NCBI RefSeq assembly: GCF_900769625.1
Contig: NZ_CAAGHK010000075.1
Coordinates: forward strand, 62,001-126,000
Direction: 5' to 3'
Length of the DNA stretch: 64,000 nucleotides
From: an uncultured Clostridium sp.
GTDB taxonomy: Bacteria > Bacillota > Clostridia > Clostridiales > Clostridiaceae
Of this stretch, positions 51,741 to 59,568 are shown in pieces (positions within the stretch are counted from its first letter, which is position 1; each line of letters opens with the position of its first letter). The notes beneath the pieces were generated by a model. It had not been told where the DNA came from. It did no database searches and saw only the letters and a program-made list of their open reading frames with translations. A program made the translations under genes and the position numbers.

Positions 51741-53021
51741 TTAAAGCACTCTTCTAGCTGAGTAGAATTTGTATACTGGTGAAACTTTTACAACATCCCC
51801 AGTCTGTGGAGCATGTATCATTTGACCATTTCCAACATATATTCCAACATGTCCTGCGTGAGGAAATACTAAGTCTCCTGGTTGAAGCTGACTTTGACTT
51901 ACAGGAACACCAACATTAATTTGTGAATATGTTGTTCTGCTTATATCAATTCCTGCTGCATGACTAAACACATATTGAGTAAACCCAGAGCAATCGAAAT
52001 TGTTAGAACCTGTTGCTCCGTAAACATATGCTTTTCCTAAATGCTTATATGCTTCATTTAATACTGACGATGCATTTCCTGATGCTGGTGGAGTTGCTAC
52101 AGATTCATTCTTTGACGAACTTCCTCTGTTTGGTGTTCTTGCTGCTGCTTGTGCGGCTGCTGCAGCTCTTGCTGCTTCCTCTTCCTGTTGTTTTTTACTG
52201 CTATATGCAGTTTTTGCTTTTTCTATCATGTCATTAACTTCATTTTTGACAATTTCACTCTTAAGCTGATTATCCCTAATACTTCTTAATTGATCTATAG
52301 CTGATTGAAGATCTGAAGATGTACTTCCAGAATTGTTGATAGTAGCATATTGTGATTGTACAACTTCTCTTTCTAAATCTGATAAGTATTCAGAGTCAAA
52401 TTTGCTTTTTTCTTGCTTTGCATTATTTACTAGAACTTCCTGTTCTTTTTTCTTTCCATCTAATTCACTTAAATTAGCTTGTACTTCTTTATTAAGTGTA
52501 TCGATTTCATTTTTCTTATCTTCTAATGACTTTATCTTACTATCTAATTCTTCTTTTTTATTTGTTACTTGTTCTATTGCTTCTTTATCTTTTCCGATTA
52601 TTTGTGAAACAGCTTGAAGTCTAGTAAAAAAATCTCCTGTCGAATCAGATTCTAATAAGAAATTTATATAACTGAACTCTAAATCACCAGATTTATACAT
52701 TCCGCTTACTCTTTCCCCTAATGCTAAATCTAGTTCATTTACCTCTTTTTTACATTGTTCTATTTCTTTTGTAGTATTATCAATTACATTATTAATGTTA
52801 GAAATTTCTTTTCTATTTTTTTCTACAGTTACTTGTAACGGTTCTATTTGTTCATTTAAATCATATATCTTATCTTGAATATCTGCTATTTTAGCTTCTA
52901 TTTCAGCATATTTGCTTCTAGTTTCATTAAGTTTACTGTTATCTGGTGTTGCATATGCCGGTATAGTACTACCTATAACTACAACTGTTGCTAGCATAAA
53001 TGCCAGAACTTTTTTCTTCAT
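51741..53021 (-). CDS. Secreted NlpC/P60 peptidoglycan hydrolase with coiled coil (CwlO/PcsB-like)
   Basis: DL-endopeptidase type hydrolase. The 426-residue protein has a signal peptide (VLAFMLATVVVIGSTIPAYA), a long N-terminal coiled coil (about residues 28-250, heptad-rich KIADIQDKIYDLNEQIEPLQ and similar), an Ala-rich linker and a C-terminal NlpC/P60 domain with the catalytic cysteine in NFDCSGFTQYV near 345 and the histidine in FPHAGHVGIYVG near 395. Coiled coil plus NlpC/P60 is the layout of Bacillus CwlO, which is activated by FtsEX; ftsEX lies 21 kb away in this window. A good promoter precedes it and a terminator follows. Confidence 0.93.
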   Translation of the reverse strand: MKKKVLAFMLATVVVIGSTIPAYATPDNSKLNETRSKYAEIEAKIADIQDKIYDLNEQIEPLQVTVEKNRKEISNINNVIDNTTKEIEQCKKEVNELDLALGERVSGMYKSGDLEFSYINFLLESDSTGDFFTRLQAVSQIIGKDKEAIEQVTNKKEELDSKIKSLEDKKNEIDTLNKEVQANLSELDGKKKEQEVLVNNAKQEKSKFDSEYLSDLEREVVQSQYATINNSGSTSSDLQSAIDQLRSIRDNQLKSEIVKNEVNDMIEKAKTAYSSKKQQEEEAARAAAAAQAAARTPNRGSSSKNESVATPPASGNASSVLNEAYKHLGKAYVYGATGSNNFDCSGFTQYVFSHAAGIDISRTTYSQINVGVPVSQSQLQPGDLVFPHAGHVGIYVGNGQMIHAPQTGDVVKVSPVYKFYSARRVL

Positions 53022-53078
53022 TTACTTTCGGTCCCCCCTTGAACCTTCCCTCCTTTATAAATCATAATTTCTTACATT

Positions 53079-53107
53079 ATTATAACACTTTCAGTAAATA
53101 TGGACAA
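53079..53107 (-). promoter_or_regulatory. Promoter of the NlpC/P60 gene
   Basis: TTGTCC (53102-53107), 17-base spacer, TATAAT (53079-53084); leader contains AGGAGGG and GGGGGG stretches ahead of the ATG. Confidence 0.65.
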
Positions 53108-53181
53108 CACACTCATACAGCAAGAATTAAAGTTATTATGAAGATATCCAAAATTCTTCGCATTTCCCCCTCTATGCTAAC

Positions 53182-53223
53182 TTATTCTCATAAATAGTCA
53201 TTTTAACTTATTTATGAGAATAA
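53182..53223. repeat. Perfect 15-bp inverted repeat
   Basis: TTATTCTCATAAATA and TATTTATGAGAATAA, 12-base loop, between the NlpC/P60 promoter and the tRNA-Pro promoter. No U-run on either side; possibly a protein site or an insulating hairpin. Confidence 0.6.
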
Positions 53224-53271
53224 ATTAATGTTTTTATTCAAATTTTGATATAGAATACAAAAACTAAACTA

Positions 53272-53300
53272 TTGACATGTACTAAATATAAATATATAAT
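53272..53300 (+). promoter_or_regulatory. Consensus promoter of tRNA-Pro
   Basis: TTGACA (53272-53277), 17-base spacer, TATAAT (53295-53300); the tRNA begins 12 bases later. Confidence 0.9.
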
Positions 53301-53312
53301 AATATGTATCAT

Positions 53313-53388
53313 CGGGGTGTGGCGCAGATGGGAGCGCGCGTGCTTTGGGAGCATGAGGTCGCAGGTTCGATCCCTGTCACCCCGACCA
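53313..53388 (+). tRNA. tRNA-Pro (anticodon TGG)
   Basis: Seventy-six bases folding into a full cloverleaf: acceptor stem CGGGGTG/CACCCCG, D-arm, anticodon loop TTTGGGA with anticodon TGG, T-arm with GGTTCGATCC, and an encoded ACCA end. It has its own consensus promoter and a terminator, so it is a single-gene unit. Confidence 0.97.
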
Positions 53389-53391
53389 TAC

Positions 53392-53420
53392 AACTTAAGG
53401 AGTATTCCTTAAGTTTTTTT
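53392..53420 (+). terminator. Terminator of tRNA-Pro
   Basis: AACTTAAGGA, GTA loop plus T, TCCTTAAGTT, then seven T. Confidence 0.9.
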
Positions 53421-53549
53421 GTTCTACGGATATTTAAAATAGCCATATTTAAACCAATAAAATATATAACGATAAACAATTTATTTTTCATAATCTTAGA
53501 ATAAATTCTTAGTAACATATATAAATAAACGAAAAATCAGGAGGATAAT

Positions 53550-54194
53550 ATGTTTGATAATATAAAAGGTGCTATTTTTGATTTAGATGGTACTCTTGTT
53601 GATTCACTTTGGGTATGGAGCCAAATAGATGCTGATTACTTAAAATCCAAAGGACACATAGTTCCAGACAACTTAAACTCTGAAATATGTCATTTAAGTT
53701 TTACTCAAACCGCAAATTATTTTAAAGAAAGATTCAACATTTCTGATTCTATAGAAACTATACTAGATGACTGGCATAACATGGCCTACTATCATTATTC
53801 TAAAAATGTAACATTAAAAGATGGAGCTAAAACATTTTTAGATATATTAAAGAAGAAAAACATAAAAATAGCCTTAGCAACAAGTAATTCTATACCTCTT
53901 TTAGAATCATGTTTGAAAAATAATGGGATATACGATTATTTTGATTCAATAACAACTACTGATGAAGTATCTAATGGCAAAGACTGTCCTGATGTTTACC
54001 TTTTAGCCGCGAAAAAGATTAATGTCAATCCAGTTGACTGCGTTGTATTTGAAGACATACTGCCTGCAATTAAGGGCGCTAAAGCTGCAGAAATGACCGT
54101 AATTGCAGTTCACGATTCTCATTCACTTAATGAACAAGACGAAATTGTTAAAATATCAGATAAATATATAAATTCATATTTCGATTTAATATAA
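53550..54194 (+). CDS. HAD-superfamily phosphatase / beta-phosphoglucomutase-like
   Basis: Cytoplasmic phosphohydrolase of the HAD superfamily, subfamily I with an alpha-helical cap. The 214-residue protein has motif I FDLDGTLVDS near residue 10 (nucleophile and acid/base aspartates), motif II ALATSNS near 112, a conserved lysine in GKDCPD near 148 and motif III VVFEDILPAIKGAKAA near 170. Fold and motif spacing fit small sugar-phosphate phosphatases and beta-phosphoglucomutases; the substrate cannot be read from sequence. GGAGGATAAT precedes the ATG. It ends in a strong terminator and follows tRNA-Pro. Confidence 0.9.
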   Translation: MFDNIKGAIFDLDGTLVDSLWVWSQIDADYLKSKGHIVPDNLNSEICHLSFTQTANYFKERFNISDSIETILDDWHNMAYYHYSKNVTLKDGAKTFLDILKKKNIKIALATSNSIPLLESCLKNNGIYDYFDSITTTDEVSNGKDCPDVYLLAAKKINVNPVDCVVFEDILPAIKGAKAAEMTVIAVHDSHSLNEQDEIVKISDKYINSYFDLI

Positions 54195-54197
54195 AAT

Positions 54198-54243
54198 AAA
54201 TAGCCCATCCGAACTACCATTGTATTTCAGCTGGGCTATTTTT
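54198..54243 (+). terminator. Terminator of the HAD phosphatase gene
   Basis: AAATAGCCCA and TGGGCTATTT arms, then T-run. Confidence 0.85.
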
Positions 54244-54356
54244 AATTTCTTTAAAATTTATTATACTAATTAAATTTTACATTGACCAAGGAATTTCAAA
54301 TTTAACTGATAATTGTTACATATCAATCAGAATATATCCCTTTGAATGCATCAGGA

Positions 54357-55100
54357 TTATTTTCTGTCTACACCATATTTTCCTTCTAATTGTTTTAATA
54401 AATCATCATATTTTTTATGTTGATTTTTCTTTATTAATTCATTTACAATGCTGTCTTTAACTTCTTCAAAGCTCTTAATAGATCCTTCATTCTTTGAATC
54501 AACTACGATTAAATGATATCCGAATTGAGTCTTTACTGGTTCACTTATAACTCCTACTTCTGCTTCAAAAGATGCCTTTTCGAATTCTGGAACCATCATT
54601 CCTTTCGAGAATTCTCCTAAGTTTCCACCTTGTTCCTTAGATGGACATTTAGAATATTTCATTGCTGCATCAGCAAACGATAATCCGTTATCAATTTCAT
54701 TTTTAACATTATTAGCTTCTTCTTCAGTTTCTACTAATATATGTCTAGCTGAAACTGTTGGAGGAACTGAAAATGCACCTGTATTTTCATCATAGTATTT
54801 TTTAGCTTCTTCATCAGTTACAGTAACATCTGCTAAAGCTTTATTCATAGCCATTGAAGTTAATACTTCTTTAGTTATACTTGCAACTGCTTCCTTGTAT
54901 TCTTCAGTTTTATCTAATTCTAATTCCTTACCAAATTTATTAAATAATTCAAATGATATTAATTGTTCTAATAAGTTCTTCTTTGCTTCTTCTGAAGCGA
55001 AAGCCGCTCTTTGTTGTTCTGGATATCTAGCAATTAATGCATTTAAGTCTTTTTCTGTTATTTCATTTCCTGCTGCAACAGCTAATACTTTATTTTCCAT
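54357..55100 (-). CDS. Cytoplasmic parvulin-type peptidyl-prolyl isomerase
   Basis: The 247-residue protein has an N-terminal SurA/trigger-factor-like helical chaperone region (about residues 1-110, ITEKDLNALIARYPEQQRAA) and a parvulin domain (about 112-205, SARHILVETEEEANNV, LSFADAAMKYSKCPSKEQGG and FGYHLIVVDSK). It lacks a signal peptide and lipobox, unlike the PrsA lipoprotein that it otherwise resembles, so it should fold cytoplasmic proteins. Such leaderless PrsA-like isomerases are common in clostridia. AAAAGGAGAC precedes the ATG. It is monocistronic and divergent from ung. Confidence 0.9.
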   Translation of the reverse strand: MENKVLAVAAGNEITEKDLNALIARYPEQQRAAFASEEAKKNLLEQLISFELFNKFGKELELDKTEEYKEAVASITKEVLTSMAMNKALADVTVTDEEAKKYYDENTGAFSVPPTVSARHILVETEEEANNVKNEIDNGLSFADAAMKYSKCPSKEQGGNLGEFSKGMMVPEFEKASFEAEVGVISEPVKTQFGYHLIVVDSKNEGSIKSFEEVKDSIVNELIKKNQHKKYDDLLKQLEGKYGVDRK

Positions 55101-55249
55101 TTTTCGTCTCCTTTTATAAAAAAATTATTATACTTCTCCATTTTAACAGTATATGGCCATAGTAACAATAAAATTTAATTTATTATTATTCTTTCTCTAA
55201 TTAATACATAATATTCCTCAGCGGTGCTATAATAAATCGAGGTGATTTT

Positions 55250-55927
55250 ATGACTGATATACTAAAAAATGATTGGAAAAATTATTTGTCTGATGAATTT
55301 AAAAAAGATTATTATAAAAATCTCAAAGAATTCCTGATTCATGAGTATAATTCGAAAGTTATTTACCCTAACATGTATGATTTATTTAACGCTCTGCACT
55401 TCACTTCATATGCAGATACAAAAGTAGTCATCTTAGGTCAGGATCCTTATCACGGTCCAAATCAGGCCCATGGTTTAAGCTTTTCAGTTAACCCTGGTGT
55501 TAGGATTCCCCCATCTTTAGTTAACATATATAAAGAGTTACATACTGATTTAAACTGCTACATACCAAACAACGGCTACCTAAAAAAATGGGCGGATCAA
55601 GGTGTATTATTATTAAATACAGTTCTTACAGTACGTGCTGGCGAAGCAAATTCTCACAAGAACAAAGGCTGGGAGGAATTCACTACAAAAGTAATTAAGA
55701 TCCTTAACGAAAAAGAAACTCCTGTTGTATTCATTTTATGGGGTAATAATGCAATCTCAAAAGAAACACTGATAACTAATTCCAAACACTTAATAATCAA
55801 ATCTGTTCATCCAAGTCCACTTTCAGCTTCAAGAGGATTTTTTGGAAGCAGACCATTTTCTAAGACAAATGACTTTCTTATCTCAACAAATCAAAAGCCA
55901 ATAGACTGGCAAATTGAAAATATATAA
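55250..55927 (+). CDS. ung: Uracil-DNA glycosylase, family 1
   Basis: Removes uracil from DNA to start base-excision repair. The 225-residue protein has the water-activating motif ILGQDPYHGPNQAHGLSFSV near residue 62 (catalytic Asp), the ARAGEANSHKNKGWE region near 128 and the leucine-loop HPSPLSASRGFFG near 188, with both active-site Asp and His conserved. A GAGGTGATTTT site precedes the ATG. It is divergently arranged with the parvulin gene and ends at a bidirectional terminator facing the small lipoprotein gene. Confidence 0.97.
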   Translation: MTDILKNDWKNYLSDEFKKDYYKNLKEFLIHEYNSKVIYPNMYDLFNALHFTSYADTKVVILGQDPYHGPNQAHGLSFSVNPGVRIPPSLVNIYKELHTDLNCYIPNNGYLKKWADQGVLLLNTVLTVRAGEANSHKNKGWEEFTTKVIKILNEKETPVVFILWGNNAISKETLITNSKHLIIKSVHPSPLSASRGFFGSRPFSKTNDFLISTNQKPIDWQIENI

Positions 55928-55931
55928 ACAT

Positions 55932-56006
55932 AAAAAAGCTATCTCAATATACAATAAATAAAACGTTATTAACTGTTTTATATGTTCTTATTTGAGATAG
56001 CCTTTC
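55932..56006. terminator. Bidirectional terminator between ung and lipoprotein genes
   Basis: GCTATCTCAA and TTGAGATAGC arms with a 50-base loop; A/T runs on both sides. Confidence 0.75.
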
Positions 56007-56032
56007 TTAAAAAATTCTTATCGATATCAACC

Positions 56033-56224
56033 TTACATCTTCAACTGTTCAGCATTTATTAATCCGTAATTCTCCAAAATTCTTAGTGTATCTGTATCAA
56101 CATGCTTTTCTCTCTCAGTATCCTTCCTATGTTTTTCTTTTCCATTCACAAACTCCTCAATCTTATCCACAATACTGCACCCTGTTACCATTACTATTAC
56201 TGAAAGTACTATAAATTTCAACAT
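56033..56224 (-). CDS. Small predicted lipoprotein
   Basis: Protein of 63 residues with a short N-terminal hydrophobic segment and lipobox (LSVIVMVTGC, Cys16), followed by a charged, Lys/Glu-rich mature part (EFVNGKEKHRKDTEREKHVD) and an amphipathic C-terminus. Lipid attachment to the outer face of the membrane is expected from the lipobox. AGGAAATATC precedes the ATG. It converges on ung and is divergent from the next gene. I do not recognise the mature domain; no neighbour gives a clue to function. Confidence 0.65.
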   Translation of the reverse strand: MLKFIVLSVIVMVTGCSIVDKIEEFVNGKEKHRKDTEREKHVDTDTLRILENYGLINAEQLKM

Positions 56225-56455
56225 GATATTTCCTCATATTAATTTATATCTCTTATTAATATATGAGATACTTATTGAAAAAACACTCTTTTTATATAAT
56301 TCCTTATTTTTTAACTATCGTTTATGTAATATAGAATAATAATCTAAACTTCTATATAATATTAGTATATTTCTACTAGAAATGTATAATGTACTAATAT
56401 TATTGCTTTATACAAATTATTAATACGTAAATTACAAGTCAGGAGGTTAATTTCT

Positions 56456-56866
56456 ATGGAATACAAATTTACATGTGACAACAAAGAATACATACTAACT
56501 CACGATAACTGTGAGGGAATTTTCTTTGAAAATGATGAGGATATTAAAGGCATCACTTTAGATATCATTCTAAAAGCATTAAATGATGGCGAAGAAGTTT
56601 CATTTACAAATGAATATTACTCAGGCCAATGTTCTTGTGGCACTCAGGAGAAAGTAGGTAAATATTATCGTTATCTTGAATATCATTTCTACATATATAC
56701 AAGAGACAATCAATACGTTATAAATACTCTCTGCAAAGAATATGAAAATACATCATTTTCTAAGCTATACAGCATTGGAAAAGTTGATAAAAGCCATATA
56801 GTCAATGTAACAGTATGTCCCGATTGTGGAACATACTCAATAGAAATCGAAGAATGTGAAGTTTAA
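56456..56866 (+). CDS. Cysteine-rich clostridial protein of unknown function
   Basis: Acidic protein of 136 residues with a strong AGGAGG site. Two cysteine groups, CSCG near residue 60 and CPDC near 122, could bind a metal. No signal peptide or membrane segment. It resembles a Clostridium-restricted family that I believe is DUF3785, but this is from memory. The beta-strand-rich middle (YYRYLEYHFYIYTRDNQYVI) has no recognised fold. It ends at a long-loop hairpin terminator and has no operon partner. Confidence 0.6.
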   Translation: MEYKFTCDNKEYILTHDNCEGIFFENDEDIKGITLDIILKALNDGEEVSFTNEYYSGQCSCGTQEKVGKYYRYLEYHFYIYTRDNQYVINTLCKEYENTSFSKLYSIGKVDKSHIVNVTVCPDCGTYSIEIEECEV

Positions 56867-56880
56867 TTTAATAAATCTAT

Positions 56881-56963
56881 AAAAAAGACGACTAATCTAT
56901 AATGTATCTTATTTTTATCAGCTTCATTAAAATGAAATACACTATAATTATTAGTCGTCTCTT
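56881..56963. terminator. Long-loop bidirectional terminator
   Basis: Ten-base arms GACGACTAAT and ATTAGTCGTC, 53-base loop, A-run on the left and a short T-rich tail on the right. Confidence 0.65.
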
Positions 56964-57036
56964 TAAATAAACAATAAAACTAACTACACAAAGGCCTTTT
57001 TTCTATTAAATACAAAATTATACTATAAATTTGCAA

Positions 57037-57065
57037 ATAAAAAACACTAACAAATGTTAGTGTTT
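57037..57065 (-). terminator. Terminator of the 5S-tRNA-Phe unit
   Basis: AAACACTAAC, four-base loop, GTTAGTGTTT, then six T on the minus strand, directly after the tRNA CCA end. Confidence 0.9.
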
Positions 57066-57066
57066 A

Positions 57067-57142
<76 letters not shown>

Positions 57143-57147
57143 ATGCT

Positions 57148-57264
57148 CACCTGGCGACGTCCTACTCTTCCACACAGTCTCCCGTGCAGTACCATCGGCG
57201 CTGTAGACCTTAACTTTCCTGTTCGGAATGGGAAGGAGTGTTACCTCTACGCCGTCATCACCAG
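57148..57264 (-). rRNA. rrf: 5S ribosomal RNA
   Basis: About 117 bases: CTGGTGATGACGGCGTAG at the 5' end, the conserved loop C CCCATTCCGAACAGG, and GTAGGACGTCGCCAGG at the 3' end pairing with the start. No 23S gene lies upstream; instead a consensus promoter sits immediately before it, so this 5S copy is transcribed on its own with tRNA-Phe. Confidence 0.95.
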
Positions 57265-57276
57265 ATTACAAATAGA

Positions 57277-57305
57277 ATTATATAGATATATGGGTATTAT
57301 GTCAA
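57277..57305 (-). promoter_or_regulatory. Perfect consensus promoter of the 5S-tRNA-Phe unit
   Basis: TTGACA (57300-57305), exactly 17 bases, TATAAT (57277-57282), 13 bases ahead of the 5S 5' end. Confidence 0.93.
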
Positions 57306-57373
57306 CACTTTTTCTAAACTTTTTTTAATTTTTATCATTTTTTTAACTACAACCGCACTTACAAATACCCACT

Positions 57374-57395
57374 AACCCTTGAAAACTCAAGGGTT
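57374..57395. terminator. Hairpin after the recombinase gene
   Basis: AACCCTTGA and TCAAGGGTT arms, four-base loop; weak T content afterwards. Lies 59 bases past the recombinase stop. Confidence 0.45.
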
Positions 57396-57453
57396 TAAGA
57401 GTTTTTAAAAAAGTTTAGTTTTTTTGTATATTTTTCTTTAAATATGGATAAGA

Positions 57454-58089
57454 TTAGACTATTTTCTCACTTTCATACTCTTTTACAAGTCTATAAAAAG
57501 TAGCTTTTGTTAGTCCCAGATTAGTATATGTATCAACTGCCGACTGTTTTTTGTTTTTCCACATCTTATATTGCGCTTTAAATTCTCGTGTTATTTTAGT
57601 TTTAGGTCTTCCTATTCCTTTACCATCGTTTTTGCTTCTTAACTTATTTATGCCTTCACTCTGTCTTTCCTTATTTCTCTTCTTTTCTTTCATTGCCAAA
57701 TAAGAGAGTATTTCAGTTACTATTTCATTCACTTTCTCTTTTTCATCTTCACTTTTATCAATAGTACTTAATACAGGATTATCTACTATAGCTAGTTCAA
57801 TTTTATTTTCATACAACCTCTTCCACTCATTCCTTATAGCTTCAGAAGTTCTTCCTAACCTATCCAACTCACTTACTACTAGTACATCTCCACTTCGAAC
57901 CATATATTCTACAAGAGCTTTATATCCATCACTTTTTAAATTATCAGCAGATATAGTATCCACTATTATCTCTCTTTCATGTATTTCAAGACAATTGGAT
58001 TCACAGTATCCTTTTATCTTATTAATCTGTTCTTCTTTATTTTTCTCTTTTATTGTTGCTTTTACATAACCAAATATTTTTCTCTGCAT
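57454..58089 (-). CDS. Small serine-recombinase (resolvase/invertase) with altered active site
   Basis: The 211-residue protein has a resolvase fold (residues 1-140) with LVVSELDRLGRTSE near 75 (both arginines present), ILSYLAMKEKKRNKERQSEG near 128, and a C-terminal helix-turn-helix (IGRPKTKIT, then TNLGLTKATFYRLVKEYE). The nucleophile segment, normally GYxRVS, reads GYVKATI: the serine is a threonine and the arginine a lysine, and the arginine after the SD motif (normally SDR) is missing. Activity is therefore doubtful; DNA binding may persist. It lies directly upstream of the 5S-tRNA-Phe unit; no inverted crossover sites were identified. Confidence 0.8.
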   Translation of the reverse strand: MQRKIFGYVKATIKEKNKEEQINKIKGYCESNCLEIHEREIIVDTISADNLKSDGYKALVEYMVRSGDVLVVSELDRLGRTSEAIRNEWKRLYENKIELAIVDNPVLSTIDKSEDEKEKVNEIVTEILSYLAMKEKKRNKERQSEGINKLRSKNDGKGIGRPKTKITREFKAQYKMWKNKKQSAVDTYTNLGLTKATFYRLVKEYESEKIV

Positions 58090-58304
58090 TGTATTCTCCT
58101 AAATTCCGCCTTCTTCTGTTTCTCAAAAGGTATATAATATTTTTGAAACGTATCAAAATATTTAGTAATCTTTTGATTCTATATATAAATATCATATTAT
58201 TATATATAATGCAAAACTTATTGTATAAAACAGATGGTTATATATACATATGATTAATGCATACATAATAATAATCCATAATATATTAAATACGATATTG
58301 CACT

Positions 58305-58337
58305 AAAATAAGTCAATCTAATTGTTAGACTGACTCA
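58305..58337 (-). terminator. Terminator of the GyrI-like gene
   Basis: AAGTCAATCTAA and TTAGACTGACTC arms, TTATTTTAG tail on the minus strand. Confidence 0.7.
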
Positions 58338-58355
58338 TACTAAATATTTATAATA

Positions 58356-58808
58356 CTAATTTATTGAAATATAAATGTGTATTGTTGCATTATCCATGCT
58401 CTCATCCTGATATTCTTCAAAATCACATTTATAATTTCTGTCTAAATTCATCTGCCATAATTTTTCCCAGAACTCCTGCACTGCCTTAACCATATGACCT
58501 CTAACTATAAACTTTGCATATTTGCCATCTGGGATAATCTTACGTGTTATTTCCTTATTATCATTAAACCTGCTTACCTCACACCCAACAGTAACACTGT
58601 ATTCGCTGTTTACGTCACTCTCATAATCTGAATAAATTTCTACAGCTTTACTATTTGACTTATTTTCTATTTTTTCATAAACTCCTCCTCTATAAAATTT
58701 ATCCCATAAACCACCGATTACTACAGGCATATCTGTATCTGAGTTTTTAGTTCTAGCAGATACTCCTTCTATCATCATTTGATTTAAATTAACTACTTCA
58801 TATTCCAT
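58356..58808 (-). CDS. GyrI-like / AraC effector-binding domain protein
   Basis: Stand-alone small-molecule-binding protein of 150 residues (SHS2-type fold), as found at the C-terminus of multidrug regulators such as BmrR and Rob. Recognisable parts are VVNLNQMMIEGVSARTKNS at the N-terminus, GLWDKFYRGGVYEKI near residue 33, AVEIYSDYES with a typical acidic ligand-site Glu, VTVGCEVSRFND near 72 and IPDGKYAKFIVRGHM near 92, and IHIYISIN at the end. No DNA-binding domain is present; free GyrI-like proteins may sequester or hydrolyse drugs. GGAGAGG precedes the ATG. A palindrome-bearing promoter lies upstream. Confidence 0.85.
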   Translation of the reverse strand: MEYEVVNLNQMMIEGVSARTKNSDTDMPVVIGGLWDKFYRGGVYEKIENKSNSKAVEIYSDYESDVNSEYSVTVGCEVSRFNDNKEITRKIIPDGKYAKFIVRGHMVKAVQEFWEKLWQMNLDRNYKCDFEEYQDESMDNATIHIYISIN

Positions 58809-58853
58809 ATTAAAGCACCTCTCCTTCTTTTATACATATATCTTATCAAGTAT

Positions 58854-58877
58854 AACCTGACATCTTAATGTCAGGTT
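58854..58877. promoter_or_regulatory. Operator-like palindrome in the promoter of the GyrI-like gene
   Basis: AACCTGACAT-CTTA-ATGTCAGGTT, perfect ten-base arms. On the minus strand it lies between TTGAAA (-35) and TTATAC/TATACT (-10), a spacing of 20-21 bases. MerR-family activators bind palindromes in such over-long spacers. No MerR gene is in the window. Confidence 0.55.
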
Positions 58878-59005
58878 TCAAATAGATATAACCAACTTTT
58901 TGCAATATAAAAAGTACCCTCTCGGACACTTAAATTAAATTTAAAAACTTATCACTCTTTATTTTTAATCTTGTCAGTCTATTATATTAACAATCATCTA
59001 TATTT

Positions 59006-59230
59006 TTATAAATACTTATCCAATATATTAGTTACAAAATTTTTGAATTCAACTCTCAACCATTGCGGTTCAAGCACTTCAAGTTCATTCCCATATCATA
59101 AGAAATAATTATAAATCCATTTATCTTGAGATATATCAGCCTCTACAATTAAACCATCCCCATCCCGTATGATTTTACCTTTTCTTTAATAAATACTAAA
59201 ACATCATTCATAAATTATATTTTCAGGAAT
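59006..59230 (-). pseudogene. Remnant of a WYL/YafY-type transcriptional regulator (C-terminus)
   Basis: Reading the minus strand gives DGDGLIVEADISQDKWIYNY, FL-stop-YG, then NELEVLEPQWLRVEFKNF and NILDKYL before TAA at 59006. This is the C-terminal end of a YafY-like helix-turn-helix/WYL regulator (family pattern: L(L/S)YG...EVLEPxxLR). An in-frame TGA (probably from a serine codon) and a frameshift near 59180-59200 (VFIKEKV is read in another frame) disable it; the N-terminal HTH is not found. It lies beside the GyrI-like gene, which such regulators often accompany. Confidence 0.7.
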
Positions 59231-59568
59231 ATTTTACTAATTAGAGTTTAATTATATAACTTTTAATTGTCAATCTATTTTATTGTTATTCTCAAAATCT
59301 CCCCATTCCCTTTACTCTGATAGATCCATTATTTTCACTAATTCTTATATTTGTATAAAAAACCATGTTATCCTTATAATCGTTTGTTTACCAAGTAACT
59401 AGAAGTTAATTCCCATGAAATATTCAACAAATTAATAATATGAAAAAGTAATACTGTATAGTCTAAAACCTGTTTTTATTTAATTTTACTATTTAGCAAT
59501 CTTGTTTTATTTTCCATTTATTTGTGCAATAATAAAAACATATATTAGAATACGGAGATGATTTTATT
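59231..59568. other. Gap upstream of the sirtuin gene
   Basis: AT-rich. A minus-strand TTGACA-17-TAAACT promoter-like pair lies near 59248-59276 and a 24-codon open frame near 59289-59363; neither is convincing. No other gene is seen. Confidence 0.4.

Noticed and set aside
53110..53170. Sixteen-codon hydrophobic frame upstream of the NlpC/P60 promoter (MRRILDIFIITLILAV)
   Set aside because: GGGGG lies only two bases before the ATG and the frame precedes, not follows, the best promoter; too little to call.
53309..53518. Minus-strand 69-codon frame across tRNA-Pro
   Set aside because: It is antisense to the tRNA; its GIEPATSCSQSTRAP-like end is a familiar false translation of tRNA genes.
57143..57328. 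Plus-strand 61-codon frame over the 5S gene
   Set aside because: Antisense to 5S rRNA and its promoter; no ribosome site.
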